This document shows positions 34,147 to 44,377 of a stretch of DNA of 64,000 nucleotides, piece after piece; within the stretch, counting starts at the first letter, position 1, and every line of letters begins with the position of its first letter. The translations under genes and the position numbers were made by a program. Under the pieces are notes generated by a model that ran no database searches, was not told the DNA's origin, and saw only the letters and a program-made list of their open reading frames with translations. Source of the stretch: Haematococcus lacustris (Eukaryota > Chlorophyta > Chlorophyceae > Chlamydomonadales > Haematococcaceae); NCBI GenBank assembly GCA_030144725.1, contig JASKMD010000031.1:11235316-11299315 (forward strand), in the 5' to 3' direction.

Positions 34147-34664
34147 AGCACAGTTGTTCCCCTACAATTACTACAGGGCAGGGGCTGTGTTATCTGTAAT
34201 CCGGTTTGTTTGCATGCAGCAAGCATCCGGTACCACTACGTGATTCACTACCCCAACCCGCTTGCGAAGGCCGGGCAATCTATGATGGCATGAAACACAT
34301 GCTCTGATGTAGGCACACATATGCGGTGCACACATGCTACTGTGCTACAGGCTGCTGGGCTTGGGCCTTGGGGGCTCGCTCTCGCAGCATCTTGAAGCCC
34401 AATGCAGGGTATTCCTTGCCCTGGGCAGGAAGTCTTCCTCGGTGTTGCCACCTGCACAGCTCCAGTGGGCGCCACTTGCTCTCCCCTGCCCGCTGGAGGT
34501 TGAGGGCTGCGTTGCAGTCCCTGTCCACCCATTTGCCCAGCTTCCCAGGGGTAGCCTGGGCCAGCCAAGGGCACCACATGAGGCCCCGCACTGGCGCCTC
34601 AAACCGCTTGCTCCAGGCTGACCGCAACAAGCGGTCCTGCACCTGATCTGGCTTGGGCTTCCAG
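34147..34664 (-). mobile_element. 5'-truncated family A Fanzor-like copy 3 (last 518 bp)
   Basis: Almost identical to 28083-28599, including the C-terminal frame (GLMWCP, WVDRDCNAALNLQRAG) and the non-coding 3' block. Homology stops sharply at GGCTTCCAG (34664), inside the ORF. Lies about 115 bp after the MEMO1 stop, so it may supply part of the MEMO1 3' end. Confidence 0.92.
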
Positions 34665-34826
34665 AGTATGCATAGGGTGCGCTAGAGTATGCATAGGGTA
34701 GTTTAGGGCTCTAGCGACTCCTAGGGCTAGGGACCTAGGTTAGGGACACACACTGGTCCCTGACGCCTGTGGAGAAGTGTAGGGGCTCCACAGCAGGATA
34801 GGGATACAGGACAGCCTGGCAACTAT
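34665..34826 (+). mobile_element. solo 3' end of family C Fanzor-like element
   Basis: Reverse complement of about 58664-58800, the region downstream of the family C copy 2 ORF. Shared features: AGAGTATGCATAGGGT (duplicated here), GGGACCTAGGTTA, TGGAGAAGTGTAGGGGCTCC and a common terminus GATACAGGACAGCCTGG, after which the loci diverge. Confidence 0.75.
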
Positions 34827-34945
34827 ATTGGGCTTGGGATACATGGCATACATGGATATAGTTTGGCCTTGCTGTTTTCTATAGCTAAAAAAAAACCCGC
34901 AGGGGCCCCTCACAGCAGCCGTGTATGTGCCTCTGCTGCTGGGCA

Positions 34946-35102
34946 TCGACTCAGCAACACCAACAAAAACAACAAGGCCAACCAACGAGGCGATGCAAGG
35001 AGCCAAGCCTTCCTTCGGATTGGAGCCCGGCACACTCTATGCAGAAGCGTCCCGAGGCGCTGCTAGGTAGGTGTGGGGGCCTGACCTTGAAGGTGTGCGG
35101 GT
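34946..35102. repeat. dispersed repeat D, copy 3
   Basis: Second long copy of 19075-19232, same orientation. Confidence 0.75.
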
Positions 35103-35310
35103 GGAGACCAGCGGTGCAAGCCATCACTGTCCTGCGGCAAGGTAAGTTAACCGTGGTGTTGCTGCTTGGCATTGTGTTGGCGTGACGCTTGTCACGTCAC
35201 AGGCTAGCCACAAGCGCTGTACAAAAGTCACTGAGTCACATTTCACAAGTGACGTAGCCAACTGACTGAATGTGTTGAAGTTGCGCGTTTTTCCTGCGAT
35301 TCCTTTAATT

Positions 35311-35461
35311 GTATGGTCTTGCTGCTTTTCTGCTGCCACGACAACAAAGGTATTGGCTGGGTAAAGGGTCACCGAGGCATTCCTTCTCTTGCAATTAATG
35401 ACCTCTTGCAAGTTTGTAAAGACAAGGCCGCTGAGCAGCAACCACACGACACAAATGTGTG
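35311..35461 (+). pseudogene. possible retroelement RNase H remnant
   Basis: Reads GIGWVKGHRGIPSL then INDLLQVCKDKAA and a stop. The WVKGHRGI...ND...KAA spacing resembles the C-terminal motif of retrotransposon RNase H domains. The match is short and no flanking reverse transcriptase is visible, so the call is weak. The rest of 35103-35991 holds no gene I can support. Confidence 0.3.
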
Positions 35462-35991
35462 ATGTGTGTGAATTTTTCTAGTAGCGCAGGGCTGCGATGG
35501 CGCTGAAGGACTAACACATTGTGCATCCATGTCCGTGTGCCAGCCAGTGGGGATTGAGGCCACCCCCACGGCACCAGCCCATTCATCTGTCACAGAGATA
35601 GTAGACTTTCTTATCTGATGCACCTTTATGCTAAGCAATGCAATCTGACGAATCTATCAACACGTCAACAAGGTTGCGCTGCTCTAGACACTTCGCACTC
35701 GTGGGCGAGGCCTTTGGTCGCTACAGAGCGCAGGGTCTCGAGATGCACGGCGCTGCACATGTGCACTCCAAACGTCCACATGGCCTGCTTGAAATCACTC
35801 CACCTTGATTGCCCTGCAGCAGCAACCCACAACACCCTTTCTGTACAGTAGCAGTCCGGGGTTGCTGGAACGCTGGTGTACAGCTGATGGCTGATAAGAC
35901 TGGTGAGCAGGGTGGCCCTTGTGCTGCCATCAGTGCCCAAAACGGTCAGCGAGGTTGAGCCTCATATCCCTGCGCCAGCCCTGCCCTGCTC

Positions 35992-38900
35992 TTACCGGTA
36001 AATGTGACGCACAAACATGTGTGATGCCCGAAAGCCCACTGAGCCCAACATCATGAGGAACGCGTAGCAGACCAGGCCATTGTAGCCAAAGTAGAAGCTA
36101 GTCTGCGGGCAAGCACCGCCGCAATTGCCTGAGCATCGCACTTGACCAGGTCATGTGGCCAGCTTCTGGCCAGGCGACCATCAACACTGCCCACACTTGC
36201 CTGCATCAACCCTGACATGTCAGAGCGGGCAAAGTAGTAGTAGAAGCAGTAGCCGAAAATGAAGAAGCCTGTTGAGCCACCACACAGGAAGGAGCGCCAC
36301 CACCACCTGCATGGGGCCAACACCCACACCAGCAACTGGTTAGTATGCTGTTGGTCGCGGATAAGTAGTTCTTAAGTTTTCATAAGCAGGTGAAGGGGCT
36401 TTGGTAGCAAAGGGGTGGGGAGGGCAGCAACGGAGGAAACTGACCTGTGGTCCTCAACAGCCAGTTGGAAGTAGGTGAGCGCCACCGTGATGAAAGCAGT
36501 GACGATGATGAGAATGATAAACACAATGAAGAGGATCGAGTAGATAGTGTACACCTGTACAGCACGTGCCCAGCCACATGTGAGTGCGCCTTGAGAACCT
36601 AGAAACACACGAGGAATGGCAGCCTTTGAAGGGAGCAAGAAGGCTTGGAGATTTGCGTTCAGAGCTGTTGCAGGAGTCACCCCTAGTGACTATACCGCAG
36701 CCAATGGGACACTCTTAGATCAGGCACTGTTGGAGCTGACGTAACCCCAAGCACACCCTGGCCTAATGCCACCAGTCCACTCGTCACCTTGTGACCCCAG
36801 ATGGATGCAAAGATGTAATACAGCTCGATGTAGATTGCAGAGAATGGCAAGAAGCCTGCCATGACCATCTGAGGCACAGTTGTGCGGTACCATGGCATAG
36901 GCGGCACGTCGCGGGGAAACTTGGTGGTCCTGAGCCACCACAGCAACCAGCAACCAGCATTTGCTCTTACCACCAGCATCCTGTCACTGCTGTTATCCTC
37001 TGTTATCCGCTGGCAACTGAGGGGTCGAGGCTGGGTGCTAGCACACAGTGCGGCACGCCCAGTGCATGCAAGCAAGCAGTCACCTGCATGGAGGGGTGTA
37101 CTCGTGCTTGCTGTTCTTGGCGGCGATGCCACCCAGGACAGTCAAGGGGAATGTGATGAGCGCCCACACCACTGTGATGATGACGATAGTGCCAAATGGC
37201 AGCGCTGCAGTTGACTGCATGCCATGGTAAAGAGTGCCAGCAAATCATTTCAATGCAGGCTTGCAGCACAGTGTAGGAGTTGTCTGAAACCTGACAGGCT
37301 ATAGATGGCAACAAGGCATACAGACAAGATAAACAGGAACAGTTGATGCAATGCATATAGCACAGAAGCGAGCTTGACCAGGAGCAATGGTGTTGCTCCT
37401 GCAGCATTGGCTCAGCTACTGCTGTACCAGCACCGCATGTGTGGTTCCAAAAGCATCCAGGACTTGTCACTCCGCCAGTTGAGCAGGAGGCACGACTCAC
37501 ACGGTAGCAGATGGCCACTGTGTTGAGGTAGGAAAAGACAACAAGCACGGGGCCGAAGAACAGGCCAGCTGTCAGCAGCACGTTTGACACCCAATTGGAG
37601 CCGCCCATCATCTTGTAGTAGCAGCCGCCCACATACCCTGCAGAGATGCAGGACAGCTGTTGTTCACTCAGCTTGTAAACGCAATAATGGGGCTGCAGGT
37701 CACATGACCTGCTGTGATGTTCATGCTGCCATCCAGGCTTCACTGCCCTCCTGTATCAAAGCAGGCAAGAAGCGGAGGCAGTGCACACATGTGCGGTCAC
37801 CCACCGGCGATGCCTGCAGTGAGGGCATACAGGACCACGCAGGCTGACAGAAGTGCGCCTCGGTTGTAGGGGTAGAACACGCCCACCAGTGCCAACGCAA
37901 AGATAAACATGACCACTACCAGCATCTGGGTCCCCACACCCATCATTGCGGCAAACAGGTTGATGCGAGGTGGCAACCGGAACACGTCTCCATGCAGGTA
38001 CTTCCAACCCGTCTCTTCTGCATCGTCTGTGCCCATCTCATCGTCCTTGGTGTACTTCAGAAAGTCATTCTTCAACACGCGCAGCAGGATGGTAGCCAGG
38101 AAGCCAGTCAGAAGTAGCACTGTCACACACGAGTTGATGATGGAGAACCAGTGGATCTGCATCAGGTTGCAACACACAGAAGCTGCTGTGGCCCAATGCC
38201 AGCCACACCAACGCTGCTGAATGCTTGTGGGCCACGAGGCGGAGGGCATGAGAAGCTGAGACCAACACCTGACTTGCTGCATGTATGGCACAGAGAGCAG
38301 TGTGCTGGGTGCTCCCCGTGCAATAGCATGGGACTACCCACATCCCCTAAGTGAGCATCGCACCTCGAGGTGCTGCGGTAGAAACGAGTACCGTGCGTAC
38401 CGGTCCATGCGGTGCTCGTATGTGATGCTGGTTGGCTTCCATTTGGCGCTGTAGCTGAACTGCACTTCCAGGCTGTCTTCCTTGGTGATCTCCACTGTGC
38501 GCATTGGGTCGCTTGACACATTGATCTCAATGACGTTGTCGTCATTGTAGAACAGATCGAAGTGGAAGTGGGTGAAAAGGTACTGCTTTCGCTGTCCTGT
38601 CTGAATGATCTTCTCCACCTTGCCGATGAATCCCCACACTGGCAGGTCATCATAATACATCTGCAAGCATGCCCTGGTACTCAGTGACCTGCTGTAGGCC
38701 ATTGCATTCATTACATGGTCATACCTGGAAGTAGTAGTCCTGCTGTACAGCATAACGAAACTGCCTCAGCTCCTCTGTCCCCAGCTTCTTGGTGCACAAA
38801 AGTGCATTGTCGACATCAGTCCTGAACTTCAGCTGGTAGGCTGTGTCTACCAGCCTGTCACCCTCGAGCACCTGCGGGCACCAGCTGCGAGCATCAGGCG

Positions 38901-39153
38901 ATGTCCCAACTTGGGGTGGAACTGCACGTCGCACCTCCCCTAGATCCTCGATCTTGTATTCTCGCCCCTTGGATGGCTGGCAGAACGGCAGATTGTAAAA
39001 CTGATATGTCTCGGTTGGGTTCTGAAATGGCCCAACCTTGTTGGCCCACAGGGTAATCAAATCGCCTTGCTTATATCTGGCCTCTGCGTGCCCAACTGTG
39101 AAGAGCGCGTATGCTACGAGCGTAGCAAGGCAGATGTGTATACTGCGGAACAT
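35992..39153 (-). CDS. TM9SF3: transmembrane 9 superfamily protein (nonaspanin, TM9SF3-like)
   Basis: Nonaspanins are nine-span endosome/Golgi membrane proteins that help sort other membrane proteins. Nine exons join in phase to 604 codons plus stop: 38725-39153, 38364-38660, 37805-38156, 37501-37637, 37084-37214, 36788-36929, 36445-36554, 36201-36306, 35992-36102. The protein begins with a signal peptide ([17 protein letters not shown]). A lumenal domain follows ([42 protein letters not shown]), then the membrane part: [62 protein letters not shown] and [12 protein letters not shown]. Intron 8 uses a GC donor (CAG/GCAAGT). The tail is MFVRHIYR, near the family's usual FVRxIY end. Confidence 0.96.
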
Positions 39154-39369
39154 CGTGTCCAGCGACAGCTCAGCTCGTGTTCATCCAAAGGCAGCAACGG
39201 CTCCGAGAACGACTTCGATTGCATACCACTGTCGTGCGTCGCCGCAGTCAAGAGTGGAGGTCACTGCATTTTGAATGGTTTTCAGTGGCATGAGCAGTTT
39301 GATTGCACCCACCGTGAATGACATTTTGGACGCAAGTCACACAGGAAGCAACCAGCCAATCCAGCCTGC
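39154..39369. promoter_or_regulatory. divergent (bidirectional) promoter region
   Basis: Only 216 bp separate the start codons of the minus-strand TM9SF gene and the plus-strand eIF3h gene, so both promoters and 5' UTRs must share it. No clear TATA box seen. Confidence 0.6.
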
Positions 39370-41551
39370 ATGGCTGCGGTACAGGGAACTGCGGCGAAAC
39401 GGAAGGAGCTGAAGTATGTCGAGTTGAGCGGGCAAGTAGTGATGAAGGTGCTGCAGCACTGCAATGATGCCTCGCCACAAGTCACCACTGGCCAGCTCTT
39501 GGGCCTGGATGTGGGCTCGACGCTGGAAGTCACGGACTGCTTCCCCTTCCCGGTACGGTGGTGCTCCTACAGCGCAGTGCAGAATAGCGGGAGATCCGGC
39601 GGCCGCAGAGTGAGGCACGGACCCTTGGATGCAGGCCAGTACTGGAGACGAGCTGGAGGAGGATAGCGTGGGCGTGTATCAGCTAGAAATAATGCGTTGT
39701 CTGCGTGAAGTGAATGTAGACAACAACACAGTTGGCTGGTGAGGAGCCATTCCTGCAACACCATGTTTCACACGCTAGCAGCATGGGAGCTCTAGGTCCT
39801 CCTGTGCCATACACGTGCGCCACTGCCTATGCAGGTACCAGTCAGCTGTGCTGGGCACCTATCAGACATCTGACCTCATTGACACGTTCATCAACTACCA
39901 TGATAACATCAAGAACTGTGTGTGCCTGATCTATGATCCTCAGAGCTCTCAGCGCGGCAGCCTGGCCCTGCAGGCCATCCGTCTGAAAGACAGCTTCATT
40001 GAGCTGTATAAGCAGGACAAGCTCACAGCCAAGGACATGGTGCAGTCTGGTGTGTCATGGCGTGATGTGTTTGTGGACATACCCATCAAGGTGTGCAGTG
40101 TCCTTTGCCCACTTGTGGCAAGCAGTGTTAGCAAGCAGGCGTATCAGGCAAGCAGATGCAGCCACCAGCACAGTCACCACACAGGCACAGTCAGGGCTAT
40201 GATGGCGAGCTGGTGGCTGCTGCACACAGATTGCGTGAATCGCACCCTGACCATGATCTGGTCCCCGAGTGTCATCTGCCACAAGCACTCACCTAGACAA
40301 GGATGTATGCGTGTACGGGCTGTGCAGATTGCCAACCTAGCGCTCACGCAAGCCCTGATCACCGAGCTGCAGTCAGACGGCCTGGGTACTGCAGCAGACT
40401 ATGACCGTCTCAGCCTGTCCACCCAACCATATGTGGAGAAAAGCATACAGTCTCTCTTGGACCAGGTGGACGACTTGATAGGTGAACAACAAAAGGTGAG
40501 TAGGGCACCATTGGGCTCTTGACTTCTGCTGCTGGGATGTGACAGCTGCAGTGGGGACTGTGGACGGCAAAGTTCAAACCATATGACACACTAGCATCAA
40601 TCATCGTTCTCGTGACATGGTCTGGCAACGTCTTCACTGCATCGTTGCATTATTGTGACAAAGGCTTCGACTCTAGCGCAGCTGATTATGACCCCAACCC
40701 TGTCGCTTTGTCATTAGTCAATCATTGCAGCACAGCATCCCCAGGCACAGTGTCTAGCACAGGCCAGGATGTGGGTTACATTCTGTAGTGCTGCTGACAA
40801 AGGGAATGAGTAGGTAGTGTGGGCTGCTGCTGCTGCTGTTGCCTGGCTTGTTGCCTGGCCGCAGGTGACAATGTATCACAAGAATGTGGCTCGCCATGCA
40901 CAGTCGTACGCTTCCTGGCTGGCTAAGCGCCGGCAGGACAATGTGACCCGCAGAGCAGCAGGTGCGGCAGCTGTCCACTGGCTTCCTCTACACTGTGCTC
41001 TCGCCACTGCGCAGCCTAAAGTGCAAACCTGGGAACACTGTAGCTGCTGAGCAGATCCATGCTAGCCCTCCTTGCATGTGTTTGAGCATTGACTACCAGG
41101 GGTGGTGGCCCGACTATCTAGTTAGCTGGCTGGGCATGCAATGCTATGGTCAGTGTTGAACTCAGCCCAGGCTGGCAGCTGTGATCCAGGCAGTGCTCGC
41201 TGAGGAGGTCGAGGCTAAATGGCCAGGCATGCAGCGTTCCCACCCCGACATGGCACCTGCCAGCAGGTCTCATTACCCAGTACATGTCTGCCAGTGTTGG
41301 GCCAGGTCACATGCGGCTCAGCATGTCCAGGTGTTGAGGTGTAGTGGCTGGCTGCAGGGGAAGAGGCGCTGCCAGAGGACGACCCCGCTGAGTTTCACAA
41401 GGAGTTCAAGCCGCCTGTGGAGCCCAGCCTATTGGACAGCTACCTTATCTGTAGCCAGATGAGCACGCTGTGTGACCAGCTGAATGTGACAGGCAACGCT
41501 ACACTGGAGAAGCTGTATGTTATGGACGCTCTGCAGAAAGCAATAGTCTGA
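39370..41551 (+). CDS. EIF3H: eukaryotic translation initiation factor 3 subunit h
   Basis: eIF3h is an MPN-domain subunit of the eIF3 complex that assembles the 43S pre-initiation complex. Six exons join in phase to 333 codons plus stop: 39370-39552, 39635-39738, 39835-40090, 40328-40495, 40865-40961, 41358-41551. Family blocks: KYVELSGQVVMKVLQH, QLLGLDVGSTLEVTDCFPFP, YQLEIMRCLREVNVDNNTVGW, YDPQSSQRGSLALQAIRL, then the C-terminal helical part with PVEPSLLDSYLICSQ and a final LEKLYVMDALQKAIV. As in other eIF3h proteins the JAMM metal ligands are not evident (non-catalytic MPN). Confidence 0.96.
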
Positions 41552-42099
41552 CACCAGCCAGAACAGCTGACAGTGGGTTGTGCATGGCACCAGAGTCTGC
41601 AGCCACAGCCACTGCAGCCACTGTGCAACACAGGGCAGTGGGACCAGCTCGGAGGCATTCTGCAAGCACTGGTGCCGGGTGAGCAAGGCTCCTGACACTG
41701 TATGCTCCTGACATCGTTAGGCCGCCATTAGAGGAGTGACAGCAGATCACACTTTGGAGCTTGGAGACGTTTGCTGCAGAGGTTGGCAGTGCCTGGCTGG
41801 TAGGCACGCTAAGGCGTGTGCCCTGGGCACCACAGCAGGTTTTGTTCTTGCATGGCAGTTGTTCATGCTGAGATGGGCCCCACGGCAGGTTTTGTTCCTG
41901 CATTCGGGAGTTGTGCACCAGTCATTACTCCATGGATCACTCTGTGAAGGCCGTGAAAACCCAAGTTGCTTGAAACGTTCACAGCCGTCTCGAAGCTCAT
42001 CGCGCAGTGTCTCGGAAGAAGCGGAAGGGTACCGCCAAGCAAAAGCAGGGCCCGACAAAGAAACCGGCGCCAACTGTGTCGTGAGCTCCGCGCCGTGTA

Positions 42100-42255
42100 A
42101 TCACCCGTTGCTCCTGTTAGTGCCATCAGCCCACCAGGCATGCACACTAGAAGCCCCCAGCAGGGCAGGTGGTACACCGCCTAATGCGTCCAACATGGAG
42201 CCAGCAGCGTGACGAGGCAGTGCGGGGCATGATGTGGTGCCCGGTCAAGCCTCAT
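42100..42255 (+). mobile_element. family B Fanzor-like fragment (copy 3)
   Basis: GAAGCCCCCAGCAGGGCAGG, CAGCAGCGTGACGAGGCAGT and ATGATGTGGTGCCCGGT correspond to 10035-10130 and 52748-52845. Preceded by a segment (42070-42125) that recurs at 47530-47595 and reads ELTGATG on the minus strand. Confidence 0.65.
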
Positions 42256-42370
42256 CCTCCACTACCATACCCCCACTACCATCCTCCACCTACTCCCACC
42301 CCCACTGTCAGGTGCAATTAGTCAAGTGCACCCTGTGTCAGCAATGTCATGCAATGTGCACTGCTGACAG

Positions 42371-42422
42371 CGCCACGCCACGCCACGCCACGCCACGCCA
42401 CGCCACGCCACGCCACGCCACG
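42371..42422. repeat. (CGCCA)n pentanucleotide array
   Basis: About ten perfect CGCCA units; G-rich GGGAGTGGG sequence follows to 42560. Confidence 0.95.
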
Positions 42423-42559
42423 CTTTCCCGCATGCGGCCCAACACCCCCAAGGTTCTTTCCCGCATGTGGGAGTGGGAGTGGGTGGGAGTGGGTGGAAAG
42501 GCAGTGTGGGGAGTGGGAGGGCAGTGAGGGGGCTGGGAGCCGGTGGGGGGAGGGGGGAG

Positions 42560-44377
42560 GGCACAATGCACACATGCAGACTGTCGGGGAGCACCAACGG
42601 AGGCTCTGGGCTACGTCAATCGCACACGCCCCGGCACCGGGACATCCATGACAAGGTAGTGTACATGGCTTTTTCAGAGTTGGGAGGGTCTGACCTTAGG
42701 TCAGGCTAGACAAGCAAGGTGTAAATTGGGTACCATGCTGTTCTCCACATCCAGACCACTATTTGCTACCGCGATTGCACCGCTAGCTTCAGCGTGCTAA
42801 AAGAGTTAGCGGCGTTGAAGCGCAGGCCCGCAGGTGTTTGGGCTCAACGTTGTGTCCACGCAACAAGGTCGCTGGAGGGAGCGGCATACATACGTACGAA
42901 GTCTAAGGCCGGGGCCGTCTCTCTCGCTAGCCAGGTCCGTTCAGTCGGTTGTACTGGGTAGCTCGGCTTCCTAGCTCCCGCAAAGCTGTGAATGAAATGC
43001 TGTTGTTAATGCCCGCAATCAACACAAACTCCAGCTCCGAAGCCGAAGCTATCTCATAACATGTGCGGCAGACATTGCGAGAATCTGTTTGCGGCTGGCC
43101 CGTCCGACCCTCGACCACACATCATTACATCGTGACATTCAACCTACATCAGAACTACAGAACCTTCGCTTCGAGCGGGCGGGCATGGCTAAAAATCCTT
43201 CAAGTGCGGCTGTAATCGACCAAAAGGTGCATCGACGGCTCCGACGAATGAAGAAGGGTCGCAGTTCCTATGCGTAAAGGTTTGGCGGTTTGGTTTCAGA
43301 AAAGGCCCCTGGCATGGTCAAATTTTAGCTGGTTTTTATGTTTTACCTGAGTACTGCTAGCATACGTGTCAGTTTGGAGGCTCAGCTAAGATTCTGATGG
43401 ATGTACCCGATGCGGTCACCCTGGTCGTCATTGCAAGGCATTCGGCACTTTTGACATACACTTCAAGGTTTTGGCAGTGTGTCCCACAGCACCACTCGCC
43501 ATCTACCGAGCTGATGCATGATGAGGTCGAGCCAGCGCCAGGGTTTGAGTATGTGGTACAGCTAGCTGCTGAAGAAGTTTCAGATCCAAAGCCTCACGGC
43601 GTACCCCCTCAACCCGGCCATGAGACAAGCCTCCAGCAGGCAGCATGCAGCACACACTGTAGACACCACTGTGGGCACCTGGACATCGCCGAGGACATCG
43701 CCGCAACAGCACACATACTTAAGGGCGCAAATAACAGCGATGGAGCGCTCCTGGCGTTGTGTGCTGGTAGGGGCCCCCGAACATTGGACGGGGTCGCGGA
43801 CCAGCCGATCACCATAGGCCTGTTCCTCTGAGCCGATGCTAACGTGCGCGGCGCTGCGTCAAGGCGTGCCAATCTTACATCCAGAAGCGGTGTATAGAGT
43901 CAGTTAGGTCCGTCCGAAAATTGGGCCTTTTTTGGCTTGCTTGTCTAGCCTGACCTTAGGATCAGGCATCTGCTTTGAGTCAACAACCCACATCCTACAA
44001 GGTGCAACCAGGCTATCCGTCAAGCTGTTGAGTTTGAAGGGAAACTCAGTGGCCTTACCAGGGATGGGGTTTGTAGTCAGTAAGGGTGCGACCAATGACG
44101 CTACAGTCATGAAGGCTGTAGTGCAGGAAGATGACCCACAGGAAAAATCATGTCCCATGTTGAACTACCGGGGGTGTTGCTGCCCAATACTGGAGAGGCT
44201 TGTGTGTGTACGCTCGTTGTCATGGTCGAAGGTGGAGACATGCACAGCCATCACACACACTCACAAACATTACTCCAGTCAAACAACCATCCGCCGTGAT
44301 ACCGTCTGGTGACATTGCGTAATCGTCCTACCGTTCTTACATCCACTGCGCCTACAAACGAGCTTGTCACTGCAGCC
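42560..44377. other. intergenic region without supported gene
   Basis: Open frames at 43089-43277 (ending HRRLRRMKKGRSSYA) and 43397-43831 have no recognisable domain or splice partners. Dispersed repeat E copy 3 lies at 44055-44130, and its left arm (43940-44015) resembles 31755-31830. The last stretch must contain the promoter of the reductase gene. Confidence 0.4.
44055..44130. repeat. dispersed repeat E, copy 3
   Basis: Core GGGTTTGTAGTCAGTAAGGG, with the longest surrounding open frame of the three copies on either strand. Confidence 0.6.

Noticed and set aside
37003..37743. 246-codon minus-strand open frame
   Set aside because: An out-of-frame read-through of TM9SF exons 4-5 and their introns; the TM9SF reading has conserved residues and proper splice sites.
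43397..43831. 144-codon plus-strand frame as a gene
   Set aside because: No domain, splice partner or codon-use argument; GC-rich sequence gives such frames by chance.
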